DNA of 64,000 bases from Desulfobaccales bacterium (GCA_041648175.1 JBAZPO010000001.1:1-64000); one strand, 5' to 3'. Counted from the first letter of the stretch, positions 15,168-24,246 are shown. The notes: generated from the sequence alone by a model not told the origin. A program made the numbers and translations.

Positions 15168-16541
15168 TTAAACCCCCACCCAGGGTCCGCCCAGCCCTTC
15201 TACGACCCAGAGATTTTCCCACCGGCAACTCTGAAACTGACTGATTTCCTTTATAATTGTCGTGACCTCAGCATCCGTTTGGCGGTAATAGGTAGCCCTG
15301 GCCACCTCCGGGTTCACCAGGCAAAAGTTGTCTACCACCACTTCCCCCGCCTTGAGCAAGGTGCGACAGCGGCCCAGGTATTGCTGCCACTGGCCGGGAT
15401 GGGCATACGACGGCAGGTCATAGATGGCCACGTCGGCACGGGCTCCCACGCTCAGCCGGCCCCGATCCTCCAAACCCAACAGCCGGGCAGGCAGAGTACG
15501 GGTGGCCCAGATCCACTCGGACAGCGTATGGCCCCGTGCCCCCAAGTCATCAACCCAGTCCCGGCGGCGCGTTGCGTGGTCCCACAGCCAGGAGAACAGC
15601 CGGGGGTATTCGGCCACCGGCGCCTGCGTTGAATTTGCCCCGGAAAAAGCCACCTGGGAGCCCTGGCAGCACAAGGCCAGGGCCAGGGCCCTTTTGGCCG
15701 CAGGCTCATCCACCGGCGGGTTAAGGTCCAGGGGGTTAAACCACCCCAGGTCTATCCGGACCGGCACCGGGGTTTGCCCGGCCACGCGGCTTGGGAGCAT
15801 GAGGCCGAGATCCCCGGTAGCGCCTGCCTCTAGCTGGGCCAGAGCGGCCGAAACCAGCTCATCGTCCGTCAAAGCCGAACCCAGTGCAGCCAGATGAAAA
15901 GCCTGGGGCTCCGGCAGCCCGGTCCGCAGCACCTCGGGGGAGGCTTCCAGAGCCAGGGGCTGCCCGGTTAGGCGGGCCAGGTCGGCCAGAATAGCCAGGG
16001 CCTTTTCCGTTTTGATGGCACGGTGGGCATAAAAATCCTGCCGATACCGGACAAAGGGCTCAACCACCCGGAAATTAAGGGAACGGGTCGCGTCCAGCAA
16101 AAACTGGAGGGTTTCTCCCACTTCCGCCAAACGCTCCCGGGAGTCCAAATATAAATCCAACTCCCGCAGGTTGACGACCAAAGAGGCGGAAGTGTCCACC
16201 ACGGGCAGAGCCGCCAACTGGCGTTGGACGTAACCCGCGGTCCAGGGCGTCAAAAACGGCTCGTGGACGTGAGTATACCCCAGGAGAGCGTAGCTCTCCC
16301 CCACTTCCGCCAGGGACGGCGCACCAACGCTTAAGCGCAAAAAGTCCAGGCCGTACGTTGCCACCTGACCCCGGAGTTCGATGCCCGCAGGCGTTACCAC
16401 CTGACCCCGAGCTTCGATCACCCGGTCCACCTCAAGCAGCGGCGGCACCAGGCGGCCGGCCTCAATGTAGAGGTCCCCCACTTCGCCATCCCAGTCGCAG
16501 GCTGGATCATAGAGGCGGCCCCCCGCAATTTTAAGGCGCAT
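15168..16541 (-). CDS. FwdA-like amidohydrolase-fold protein without metal ligands
   Basis: Related to formylmethanofuran dehydrogenase subunit A, the binuclear-zinc amidohydrolase that joins formate to methanofuran. The overall order of motifs is kept (GYTHVHEPFLTPW, the region near EYPRLFSWLWDHATRRRDW, the C-terminal VGARADVAIYDL). The expected ligands are not: the HxH position reads R57-G58-Q59, the carbamylated-lysine position is probably Arg158, and the segment where FwdA has TTDHPN reads SGANSTQAP. So it is probably inactive as an amidohydrolase and may be structural. This comparison is from memory of the family and needs an alignment. 457 residues; starts downstream of the fwdB-like gene. 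Confidence 0.75.
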   Translation of the reverse strand: MRLKIAGGRLYDPACDWDGEVGDLYIEAGRLVPPLLEVDRVIEARGQVVTPAGIELRGQVATYGLDFLRLSVGAPSLAEVGESYALLGYTHVHEPFLTPWTAGYVQRQLAALPVVDTSASLVVNLRELDLYLDSRERLAEVGETLQFLLDATRSLNFRVVEPFVRYRQDFYAHRAIKTEKALAILADLARLTGQPLALEASPEVLRTGLPEPQAFHLAALGSALTDDELVSAALAQLEAGATGDLGLMLPSRVAGQTPVPVRIDLGWFNPLDLNPPVDEPAAKRALALALCCQGSQVAFSGANSTQAPVAEYPRLFSWLWDHATRRRDWVDDLGARGHTLSEWIWATRTLPARLLGLEDRGRLSVGARADVAIYDLPSYAHPGQWQQYLGRCRTLLKAGEVVVDNFCLVNPEVARATYYRQTDAEVTTIIKEISQFQSCRWENLWVVEGLGGPWVGV

Positions 16542-16658
16542 GGCTACATTCCAAATCGAAAGTTCGGCATAATGAAATTCATGGAATCGTTATAGGGCGG
16601 CCCGTGGCCGCCATCTCAGCACAGCCGGCACGCCCTCCCAAGACTCGCCTCACAGCGG

Positions 16659-17939
16659 TCACTGCGCCCCGATCAACCGTTCCAGGTCGGTGAGCACCTG
16701 GTGGTCCGCAGGCAACCCCGAGGGCGCCACCTGCTTGAGGACCAGAGGCAACCCGTCCATCCGATAAGCCACCTCCGCGGTCTCAATGCCCGTCAGCGCC
16801 GACGGCAAAATGACCGCCGCCTGGCCGGTGGTCCGATTGGCAAAGGGGCTTACGGCCACAATGGGCACCTGGCGCCGTTTCAAGTCCTCCACCTGCTCCG
16901 CCGGCAAAAACCACAATAAATCCGCGCCGGTAACCAGGACCGCGTCCACCTCCCGGAAATCCACCGGGGTAAAATGAGTCGCCACCTCGGTCGGCCCGAA
17001 ATCGGGCGCCCCGGCCTGGCCGACCTCATTGAGCAACAGGTGGTAGAGCCCGCTGGAATTGAAGTCGCCGGAAAGGGGGAACAGGAAGAACCGTCTCGCT
17101 TGGTTGAGGAAGCCCACCAAGCGGGCCAGCCGGTCGAAGAGTTCTTCAGCCGGGCCGTAACTGACTCCCCGGCCGCAAAAAATGACCCCGCAGGTGGCCT
17201 TGGCCAGGAACTGGGCCAGCCGCCGGGTTCCCTTAATCGGGGGACTGGGGACCGGCTCCCCGGTCAAGGTACCGGCGATGCCTTGGACCAGGTCCAGTTC
17301 CTGACCCGGTTGAATCTTGATGAACAGGGGGGTAAACCTGGTCAACTCGGTCTTATAGATATCCACCGCCGCCACCTGCCGGTCTTCAACGCCCCGTTCG
17401 GTAAAGCGGCCCCGGGCAAAAACGGCATGGCGCACCACGTGTCGGGGGACGGAGTGGATGGGGTTGGCGCCCCAAAACAGCACCGCGTCGGCCTCATCCC
17501 GAATGACTTCCAGGGGAGCCCACGTAACACCGTGCCGTTGAATACTCTGATAATAGGGAGCTTTGAAGGCTAAATCCGCCGGTTCCAATCGAGCCCGCAT
17601 GCTCCGGGCCAGTTTGAGCGCGGCCTCCTGAGCCCAAGAGCCGGAATTGGTCAGCCCATAAATCAGCGGCCGCTTTGCCCGGCTGAGCAACCGGGCCGCC
17701 TCGACCAGGGCTGCTTCATAAGACACCGTTTGCCGGCGCCCTTGATGGCGGATCTGGGGCTCTTTAAGCCGATAACGATCTTTTTTGGGATGGAATTTCT
17801 TGGCGTGGAAGAAACGGCTCACGCCCCAGAGGCAGACGTTGCCGACCTCAACGATCCGGTCCCCTTCCAGGGTGACATCCAGGTCATCGCAGAGACAGCC
17901 GCAGCCGGAGCATATGATGGATTCGTGCCTGACTTCCAC
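16659..17939 (-). CDS. FwdB-like molybdopterin-fold protein without the metal-ligating Cys
   Basis: Related to subunit B of formylmethanofuran dehydrogenase, the tungsten/molybdenum formate dehydrogenase half. Seen: an N-terminal [4Fe-4S] motif (Cys10, Cys13, Cys17, Cys36 in the CSGCGCLCDD region) and the family strand LFWGANPIHSVPRH. Where FwdB has its metal-binding Cys-His (VCHGP), this protein reads LAFKAP (Phe125-Lys126), and the family MRGHYN is LSGDFN. CO2 or formate chemistry therefore looks unlikely unless the metal is held without a protein ligand. No FwdC or FwdD is present. It is the first gene of the cluster. Bacterial Fhc proteins are the other known relatives. Confidence 0.77.
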   Translation of the reverse strand: MEVRHESIICSGCGCLCDDLDVTLEGDRIVEVGNVCLWGVSRFFHAKKFHPKKDRYRLKEPQIRHQGRRQTVSYEAALVEAARLLSRAKRPLIYGLTNSGSWAQEAALKLARSMRARLEPADLAFKAPYYQSIQRHGVTWAPLEVIRDEADAVLFWGANPIHSVPRHVVRHAVFARGRFTERGVEDRQVAAVDIYKTELTRFTPLFIKIQPGQELDLVQGIAGTLTGEPVPSPPIKGTRRLAQFLAKATCGVIFCGRGVSYGPAEELFDRLARLVGFLNQARRFFLFPLSGDFNSSGLYHLLLNEVGQAGAPDFGPTEVATHFTPVDFREVDAVLVTGADLLWFLPAEQVEDLKRRQVPIVAVSPFANRTTGQAAVILPSALTGIETAEVAYRMDGLPLVLKQVAPSGLPADHQVLTDLERLIGAQ

Positions 17940-18070
17940 GATTGCTTACACCTAACTTGGTTTATACGTATTCATATTACCATTAAACCCTTAAGGTGCC
18001 CAGAACATAATCAGGAAAAGCCCCCCTGCACCTGACACCCCATGCCGAGAGCAAACCCCGAGGCCGGATG

Positions 18071-18079
18071 TGGTATAAT
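18071..18079 (+). promoter_or_regulatory. Extended -10 promoter for the radical SAM gene
   Basis: TGGTATAAT matches an extended -10 element (TGn-TATAAT) 43 bases before the chosen ATG at 18123, on the strand leading into that gene. No convincing -35 hexamer is at the right distance, which is normal for extended -10 promoters. Confidence 0.6.
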
Positions 18080-18122
18080 TAATTTGCAGCAAATTTTTCT
18101 TACAGGCAACCGAGCCACTTCC

Positions 18123-18998
18123 ATGCGCTACGAAGGCCCTATTTACCGCCCCCCCAGCGAAGCCGACAGTCTGCTTATCCAGGCCACCGTGGGCTGCCCC
18201 CACAACCTCTGCACCTTTTGTATGGTGTATAAGAGCGGGATCAAATTCAAGGTGAGGCCGGTGGCGGCGATCAAAGCAGACCTGGATGAGGCCGCCGCAG
18301 ATTGTGACTCGCGGGTGCGTACCTTGTTTTTCCCTGCGGGCAACACCATCGCCATGCCCACGGCCAGCCTGGCGGAAATTTGCCGATACAGCTACACCCG
18401 CTTCCCTCACCTCCAAAGGATCACGGTTTACGGCTCTTCCCACTATATTCACCACAAAGGGGCCGATCAGCTCAACACCCTGGCTCGGGCCGGCTTAGGG
18501 CGGATACACGTGGGGGTGGAAAGCGGTGATGACGCCATCCTGACCCGGATAAGAAAGGGCGCCACCGCGACAGACCACATCGCAGCAGGGCAGTTGGCCC
18601 GGGCCGCGGGGATTGAAATCAACGCTTATGTCATCTTAGGGATCGGCGGCCAAAAGCGGACCGAGTCCCACGCCCAACAAACCGCCCGGGTCATCAACGA
18701 GATGCAGCCGGATGTGGTGCGCCTCCGGACTTTTGTCCCCAAAGTAAACACTCCCCTGCTCGAAGAGGTGCAGGCCGGTCGCTTTCAGATGCTCAACCCC
18801 CATCAAGTGCTGGCCGAAACCTTGGCCCTGATTTCGCAGATCGCCATCCCCATAGTCGTGACCAGTGACCATTACACCAACTATCTGGACGTAGCAGGGC
18901 AGCTACCGGACGACCGGGAGATCATGCTGGGGAAACTGCGCCAGGCCTTAAGCCGGGACGAGTCGGCCTTCCGGCCGTTTTTTATCGGCACCCAGTAG
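18123..18998 (+). CDS. Radical SAM protein of unknown substrate
   Basis: A 291-residue radical SAM protein. The iron-sulfur motif is GCPHNLCTFC (Cys25, Cys30, Cys33), that is C-x4-C-x2-C, a spacing seen in one branch of Elp3/B12-type radical SAM proteins. After it come the glycine strand AGNTIAMP, GVESGDDAIL and NAYVILGIGG. The start MRYEGPIYRPPSEA is the usual N-terminus of this group, so the ATG at 18042 is rejected. It is divergent from the Fwd/Hdr-like cluster with its own promoter. The reaction is not known to me. Confidence 0.8.
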   Translation: MRYEGPIYRPPSEADSLLIQATVGCPHNLCTFCMVYKSGIKFKVRPVAAIKADLDEAAADCDSRVRTLFFPAGNTIAMPTASLAEICRYSYTRFPHLQRITVYGSSHYIHHKGADQLNTLARAGLGRIHVGVESGDDAILTRIRKGATATDHIAAGQLARAAGIEINAYVILGIGGQKRTESHAQQTARVINEMQPDVVRLRTFVPKVNTPLLEEVQAGRFQMLNPHQVLAETLALISQIAIPIVVTSDHYTNYLDVAGQLPDDREIMLGKLRQALSRDESAFRPFFIGTQ

Positions 18999-19115
18999 TC
19001 CCTGACCGTAGCACCCTAAAGCCGCGAATCTCCCCCTGTCGGCTCCCTCCATTGACAAGCAGCCCCATAAACCTTAACAGAAAGTTAACAGTTTGAATTG
19101 TCCAGGAGGGTAGCC

Positions 19116-19640
19116 ATGCAGGATATCCACATCGAAGGCCGTCAGGTTGAAATTCTGCCCGAGTGGCGGGCAAAAATTGAAGCAGAATTAGCCCGTCTAC
19201 AGCAGCATTACCATGACCCCATTCTTCATGCCAGGGTTGAAATTATCGGAACGTCCCATCATCGCCTCGGCGCCTTTGAAGTCCATCTGGTGGTCAACGT
19301 GCCAGGCGACACCATCACGCTGATGCGCCAAGGCGACATGGTCATGCCCCTGGTGGTGGAAGCCTTCGACGCCCTGGACCGCCGCCTCCGGGAGCACTCC
19401 GAATTGGTTCAGCAAAAAGTTAAAACTCACGAAGAAGTCGCCGAGCGCGGCCGGGTGGTGCGCCTCTTCCCTGAAGACGATTATGGCTTTATCGAAACCG
19501 ATGACGGCCTGGAGGTCTACTTTCATGCCCATGCCCTGAAGAAAGGCAAGTTCAGCAATCTGGCACCGGGCATGGCGGTAAAATTCGCCCAGGAGTCCGG
19601 GGACCAAGGTCCCCAGGCCATCTGGGTCCAGCCATTGTAA
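19116..19640 (+). CDS. HPF/RaiA-type ribosome-binding protein with C-terminal cold-shock domain
   Basis: Residues 1-105 resemble the ribosome hibernation factor family (S30AE), with the IEGRQVEILPEWR start and the DALDRRLREHSELVQQK helix. Residues 112-174 are a cold-shock domain: RGRVVRLFPEDDYGFIETDD with RNP1-like aromatic residues and VYFHAHAL. The TTG 18 bases upstream is rejected because AGGAGGG lies just before ATG 19116. It probably inactivates or protects ribosomes under stress, with the second domain adding RNA binding. This fusion is known in other bacteria; regulation is not visible beyond a weak TTGACA near 19052. Confidence 0.85.
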   Translation: MQDIHIEGRQVEILPEWRAKIEAELARLQQHYHDPILHARVEIIGTSHHRLGAFEVHLVVNVPGDTITLMRQGDMVMPLVVEAFDALDRRLREHSELVQQKVKTHEEVAERGRVVRLFPEDDYGFIETDDGLEVYFHAHALKKGKFSNLAPGMAVKFAQESGDQGPQAIWVQPL

Positions 19641-19715
19641 GGAATAATTTGAGGCGATGATTAGCATCAGTCGCTGGAGATTCAGGCACTTTTACCGGTC
19701 ACTGGCCTAGGGCAA

Positions 19716-20549
19716 CTATTTCTGGGCCACTGCCCAGATCATTTCGTAGCTTACCGGGATAGCGCCGTTTTTGCTGTAGACGGCCTGATACGCCGCGATC
19801 ATTGCATGCAACAGGCGGGGCGAAAAGGGCAACGGCCGGGGGTTGGTGGCTCCCGTGGCCTGGAGGGCTTTAAGGAACTCTCGTACCGACGGAAAGCTCG
19901 TGGTGACCATTTCCCGGGACAATTGCACCTGGCGAAATCCGGCCCGAGACAAGAGGTCCGACCAGGTGGCGCGGTCGCCAAAGTCCTGAGCCGGAATCTT
20001 AAGGGAGTTCAAAAGCTTAAGGCTTTCCGCGGCCTGGCCCAAGGCCCCCGCGAGTTCCTGAAAAGTCCCGGGTCCCAGGGTGGAGAAAGACAGGATGCCA
20101 CCGGGAGCGAGGCTTCGATAGTAGTTGGCCAGCGTTTCCGCCGGGCGGGTGAACCATTGGAAGGTGGCATTGGCGATGATCAGGTCGTATTCGCCGCGGA
20201 GCGGTACTTCCCCGTCTGCCACCAGCCATTCCACTCCGGCAGCCGCTTTAAGGCGCCGCCGGGCCGTCTCCACCAAGGACGCATCCAGGTCGAGGGCGAC
20301 CAACCGGGCCTCCTGATTGGCCTGGCGCAGCAGTTGGGTGAGGTAGCCGGTGCCGCAGCCGATCTCCAGAATGCGCCGGGCCCGGCCTATCACCTCACGC
20401 GTCACCGCCACCAGTCGTTGGGCCATGAGGCGTTGCATGCAGGCGTGCCGGTCATAGGACCGCGCGCGCCGGGCAAAGTTGCGTCTGATGCCGTGCTTGA
20501 CTTCCACACTTTCACGTAGGAAGAGAGCCGGCCCCAATTCAGACTGCAT
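19716..20549 (-). CDS. bioC: Malonyl-ACP O-methyltransferase BioC
   Basis: SAM-dependent methyltransferase that caps malonyl-ACP so that fatty acid synthesis can build the pimelate chain of biotin. Seen: the BioC N-terminal signature NFARRARSYDRHA, the SAM-binding ILEIGCGTGYLT, DLDASLVETA and the IIANATFQWF motif. ATG 20549 lies two bases after the bioH stop; a start at 20573 would overlap bioH by 22 bases. It is the last gene of the biotin operon, converging with the HPF gene, with 75 bases between them. Confidence 0.92.
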   Translation of the reverse strand: MQSELGPALFLRESVEVKHGIRRNFARRARSYDRHACMQRLMAQRLVAVTREVIGRARRILEIGCGTGYLTQLLRQANQEARLVALDLDASLVETARRRLKAAAGVEWLVADGEVPLRGEYDLIIANATFQWFTRPAETLANYYRSLAPGGILSFSTLGPGTFQELAGALGQAAESLKLLNSLKIPAQDFGDRATWSDLLSRAGFRQVQLSREMVTTSFPSVREFLKALQATGATNPRPLPFSPRLLHAMIAAYQAVYSKNGAIPVSYEMIWAVAQK

Positions 20550-20551
20550 CG

Positions 20552-21256
20552 TCAGTTCACTTCGTTCAAGCATTCCTCAATTATCCTATTAAACGCCGCC
20601 GCCTGGGTTAAAAAGGGGAGATGCCCAACGCCGGGCAGATCATATAACCTGGCTTTGGAATGCTGGTCCCGCAGGACGAGCCCCTGGGCCGGAGACACGA
20701 TACGGTCCTCCTGCCCCTGAATGATGACCGTTCCCGGGGGCAAACCGGGGAGCAGGGGCCGGAGATCGTGGGTCAACAAATAGTCGAGACCTGTCGTCAG
20801 GGTCTCGTCAGCAGGCGGGGAGGCAAACGCTGCCAGCGCCTGGGAACTGTAACCAGCCTCCCCCGGAGCCAGGCATTGCTTGGCAAACTCAGCCAACACC
20901 TGCCGGGGGTTGTCCTTAACGCCCCGGCGCATGGCCCGCACCACCGCGGGGGGCTGCCCCCAGGGATAATCCGGCCGCCGGGTAAAAACCGGGGCCACCC
21001 CCACTAAGACCAGCCCTCCGATAGGGTCGCCACGGCTCCCACTGAGCGCCTCCAAAAGCAGCATGCCTCCCAGAGACCAGCCCACCAGCACGCACTCCTT
21101 CAGGGGCAATTCGCTTAAATATTCGGATAACCAGTCTGGTTCCCAGACCGGGATAGTGGGCGTCAGGACCGTCGCCCGGTCTCGGAAGTATGCTACCTGT
21201 GGTTGCCAAACGTCGCCGGTTGCCCCCCACCCGTGAAACAAGACCAGCGTGGTCAT
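20552..21256 (-). CDS. bioH: Pimeloyl-ACP methyl ester esterase (BioH-like)
   Basis: Alpha/beta hydrolase of 234 residues that would remove the methyl group added by BioC. Seen: HGWGATGDVWQPQ oxyanion region, nucleophile Ser61 in GWSLGG, acid Asp in QGQEDRIVSP and His in GVGHLPFLTQ. Its start overlaps the bioF stop by four bases (ATGA). Position between bioF and bioC fixes the role; isofunctional BioG/BioV types are distinguished only by alignment. Confidence 0.85.
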   Translation of the reverse strand: MTTLVLFHGWGATGDVWQPQVAYFRDRATVLTPTIPVWEPDWLSEYLSELPLKECVLVGWSLGGMLLLEALSGSRGDPIGGLVLVGVAPVFTRRPDYPWGQPPAVVRAMRRGVKDNPRQVLAEFAKQCLAPGEAGYSSQALAAFASPPADETLTTGLDYLLTHDLRPLLPGLPPGTVIIQGQEDRIVSPAQGLVLRDQHSKARLYDLPGVGHLPFLTQAAAFNRIIEECLNEVN

Positions 21257-22425
21257 GACCCCAACCCAAAGTCCCTCGCCGTGGCCACGATGGTCTCCCG
21301 GGCTCGGAACAAGTCTTCCCGGGAATGGCCTGCGGACAAAGAAAAGCGCACCCGAGCCCGGCCTGGGGGCACCGTGGGAGGCCGCAGGGCCACGGCCATG
21401 AGACCCTGGTCCTTTAGGGCCGCGGCAAAATCCAGGGTGCGGTCGTTTTCTCCCACCAGCACCGGGATAATTTGAGTTTCACTCCCTAGCAGATCCAGGC
21501 CCGCCAAGAGCAAACTTTGACGAAAGGCCTCGGATTCCCGCACAAGATATAGCCGGCGCTCCGGCTCCTGTGCCACGATCTTCAGGGCTTGGTCAATGGC
21601 CCCTAGCACCATAGGTGCCAGGGCGGTGGAATAGATGAACGACCGGGCCCGGTTGTGGAGGTAGTCCACCAGGCGGCGGTCCCCGGCCACGTAGCCGCCT
21701 TGGGAGCCCAGGGCCTTGGAAAACGTGCCCATGTGAATATCCACTTCCCGGGTAAGGCTTAGGGCCTCGGCCAACCCCGCACCCCTCATTCCCAGGACCC
21801 CGGTGGCATGGGCTTCATCGATCATCAGCCAGGCCCCGTACCGCGCCTTCAGGGCCACCAGACCGTTGAGCGGCGCGATGTCGCCATCCACAGAGAAGAC
21901 CGAGTCGGTGATGATCAAGCGCCGCCGGGCTGCGCCGGCCTGTTGTAGCAACTGCTCCAGGCTGTTCAGGTCACGGTGGGGAAACCGCTGCAATGTGGCC
22001 CCGGACAGCTTGATGCCGTCATAAATGCTGGCGTGGTTGAGCCGATCGCTAAAAATAACATCCCCCGGCCCCATGAGCGCGGCGATGGTCCCCACATTGG
22101 CCATGTAGCCGGTGGGAAAAATCACTGCGGCTTCTGTGCCTTTAAAGGCCGCGAGGCGGGCTTCAACTGCTTCGTGCAAGGCTAAATGGCCCACCACCAG
22201 GCGGGAGGCCCCGGCCCCCGCGCCCCACTGCGCCGCGGCCGCCTGGGCCGCGTTGATGAGTCGGGGATCCTGGGCCAGGCCCAGATAATCATTGGACGAT
22301 AAATTGAGGAGGATCTGCCCGGCCACCCGCACTTTGCCCCCGGGCAGCACGTCATCCACCACCCGTAAGCGCCGCCTTAGCGACCGGGCCTCTAAAGCGT
22401 CCAGTTCTTGGGTTAATCCTTCCAT
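21253..22425 (-). CDS. bioF: 8-amino-7-oxononanoate synthase BioF
   Basis: PLP enzyme that condenses pimeloyl-ACP or -CoA with alanine. Seen in 390 residues: NLSSNDYLGLAQDPR, the substrate-site GAGASRLVVGH, DEAHATGVLG, and the PLP lysine in GTFSKALGSQGGY. Length and motifs are complete. It starts one base after the bioD stop and overlaps bioH at its end. Confidence 0.95.
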   Translation of the reverse strand: MEGLTQELDALEARSLRRRLRVVDDVLPGGKVRVAGQILLNLSSNDYLGLAQDPRLINAAQAAAAQWGAGAGASRLVVGHLALHEAVEARLAAFKGTEAAVIFPTGYMANVGTIAALMGPGDVIFSDRLNHASIYDGIKLSGATLQRFPHRDLNSLEQLLQQAGAARRRLIITDSVFSVDGDIAPLNGLVALKARYGAWLMIDEAHATGVLGMRGAGLAEALSLTREVDIHMGTFSKALGSQGGYVAGDRRLVDYLHNRARSFIYSTALAPMVLGAIDQALKIVAQEPERRLYLVRESEAFRQSLLLAGLDLLGSETQIIPVLVGENDRTLDFAAALKDQGLMAVALRPPTVPPGRARVRFSLSAGHSREDLFRARETIVATARDFGLGS

Positions 22426-22426
22426 A

Positions 22427-23170
22427 CTATTTTTCGAACGCGTAATTCATAATGAGTTGTTCGGCAATAGGCCGCAGTGCATCCAAAAACGCTTGCCGTC
22501 CCGTCGCCTGTTCCAGGTCCGGGACCTCCGGTAGTCGGCCCAGAATCGGCACCCCGCTGAGCGCCGCAATCACCCCGGGGTTGGTCTCTTCCGCCAGACC
22601 AGGCTTCTCGGGATAACGGTTGAGGATCACCCCCGCAACCTTGATACCGGCCGCCAGCGCCGCCTTGACGGTCAACACGGTGTGGTTGATGGTCCCCAGG
22701 CCGGATTTGGCCACCACCGCCAGGGGCAAACCCAGCCACTGGATCAGATCCAGGACCAGAAAGTGGGTGCCGATGAGGGGAACGTAGAGCCCGCCGGCGC
22801 CTTCCACCACCAGAAATTCGTAGCGTGACGCCAGATCCCGGATACCCGCTGCAATCCGCTCCAGGCCCACCTCCACCCCGGCCTGGGCCGCAGCCACGCC
22901 CGGCGCCAGGGGCAGCCGCAGGCTGATGGGGGTGAGGACTTCCAGGGGCTCGGTCAACCCGGCCACCTCTCGGGCCAAGCGGGCATCCGTGGGGATTAGA
23001 CGTCCTTCCTGTATGGGGCAGCCGCTCTGGATAGGTTTGAAGTAAACGGCATTTAGACCCCGTTCCTTAAGTATTGCGGTGAGCCCCGCGGCCACCCAGG
23101 TCTTACCCACATCGGTATCGGTGCCGGTGATAAACATGCCTTTAACTTTAGGTAAGATTGGCAATTTCAT
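22427..23170 (-). CDS. bioD: Dethiobiotin synthetase BioD
   Basis: ATP-dependent carboxylase closing the ureido ring of dethiobiotin. Seen: P-loop ITGTDTDVGKTWVA, KPIQSGCP, and VEGAGGLYVPL. 247 residues, normal length. A 101-base gap rich in AAAAGGCGAAAAGG-type purine repeats separates it from bioB. Confidence 0.95.
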   Translation of the reverse strand: MKLPILPKVKGMFITGTDTDVGKTWVAAGLTAILKERGLNAVYFKPIQSGCPIQEGRLIPTDARLAREVAGLTEPLEVLTPISLRLPLAPGVAAAQAGVEVGLERIAAGIRDLASRYEFLVVEGAGGLYVPLIGTHFLVLDLIQWLGLPLAVVAKSGLGTINHTVLTVKAALAAGIKVAGVILNRYPEKPGLAEETNPGVIAALSGVPILGRLPEVPDLEQATGRQAFLDALRPIAEQLIMNYAFEK

Positions 23171-23271
23171 AGTATTTTTGCCAGAAAATCGAGAATGATT
23201 AAGGGGGAAAAGGCGAAAAGGGAAGGTAAAAAACCTCTTCTCTCCGGGTCGTTTTTTTCCCCTTTTTCCTT

Positions 23272-24210
23272 TTACCCCGTTTCTTGTACCAACTCCAACC
23301 CCAAATCCATTAGCATCTGCCGGTCCTCATCCGGCATGCGTCCCTTCGTGGTCAGGTAGTCTCCAGTCATCAGGGCGTCGGCCCCGGCTGCGAACAATAG
23401 CGGCGCGAGCGACCGGAGGGTCATCTGGCGGCCGCCGCAGATGATCAGCGAGCGCTCCGGGAAGAAGAGACGAAATGCCATCACAATCTTCAGGGCCTCC
23501 AAGGGGGCCAGCAAGGGGCGCTGCGCCAGAGGCGTGCCGGGCAAGGGGTGGAGAAAATTGAGGGGAATGGCGTCCACGGACAGATTCTTAAGGATCTGGG
23601 CCATCTCCCAGCGCTGGGCCAGGGTCTCTCCCAACCCGAAAATCCCCCCGGAGCACACGGACAAGCCGGCTGCTTTAGCCGCCTCGATGGTGGCTACGCG
23701 CTCGGCAAAACTGTGGGTAGTGCAAATCGATGGGAAAAATGACTCGGCGCTTTCCAGGTTGTGGTGAAAACGGTATAGCCCCGCAGCTTTTAATTCCGCC
23801 AGAAAACCCCGGTCTACAATACCCAGGGAGGCGCAGACCCTAATGGGAACGGCCGCCTTGATAGCCGCCACCGCGGCCAGAACAGCGCTCCGGTCCCGGG
23901 GCGACAGGAGGCCGCGGCCCGCGGTCACCAGGGAGAACCGGGACGCGCCCGACGCAGCCGCTTGCTCTGCCGCATCTACCAATTCTTCCCGGGAGAGCAG
24001 CGGATAGTGGGGCACCCGGCTCGCCGCCCTGGCCGACTGGGAGCAAAAGGCGCAGTCCTCGGAGCACATCCCGGACTTGGCATTAATAATGACGCAGAAA
24101 CTGACCTGCCGCCCGCAACGCCGCTCCCGGACCCGTCCGGCCTCCGCCAGCCCGGCCCACAACTCCGGCCCTTCGAGGCCGAAAATCTCTTCCCATTCAG
24201 AATAGTTCAT
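23272..24210 (-). CDS. bioB: Biotin synthase BioB
   Basis: Radical SAM enzyme inserting sulfur into dethiobiotin. Seen: IINAKSGMCSEDCAFCSQ with the C-x3-C-x2-C cluster, and CASLGIV, LESAESFFPSICTTH, GIFGLGE and NFLHPLPGTP. The open frame reaches a TTG at 24276, but that would put the start inside the BirA-type operator. ATG 24210 gives 312 residues and lies about 8 bases from the -10 box, so the mRNA is probably leaderless, which fits the absence of a Shine-Dalgarno. First gene of bioBDFHC. Confidence 0.93.
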   Translation of the reverse strand: MNYSEWEEIFGLEGPELWAGLAEAGRVRERRCGRQVSFCVIINAKSGMCSEDCAFCSQSARAASRVPHYPLLSREELVDAAEQAAASGASRFSLVTAGRGLLSPRDRSAVLAAVAAIKAAVPIRVCASLGIVDRGFLAELKAAGLYRFHHNLESAESFFPSICTTHSFAERVATIEAAKAAGLSVCSGGIFGLGETLAQRWEMAQILKNLSVDAIPLNFLHPLPGTPLAQRPLLAPLEALKIVMAFRLFFPERSLIICGGRQMTLRSLAPLLFAAGADALMTGDYLTTKGRMPDEDRQMLMDLGLELVQETG

Positions 24211-24217
24211 CCAGGAA

Positions 24218-24246
24218 ATAATCGCCCAGCACCGGGCAATTGTCAA
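24218..24246 (-). promoter_or_regulatory. bioB promoter
   Basis: On the minus strand TTGACA (24246-24241), a 17-base spacer and GATTAT (24223-24218) form a good sigma-70-type promoter. The -35 hexamer lies inside one arm of the BirA-type operator, so bound repressor would block polymerase. The predicted start of transcription falls at or within a few bases of the bioB ATG. Confidence 0.75.

Noticed and set aside
18042..18122. Longer start of the radical SAM gene
   Set aside because: The extra 27 residues span the promoter -10 box and do not match the family N-terminus.
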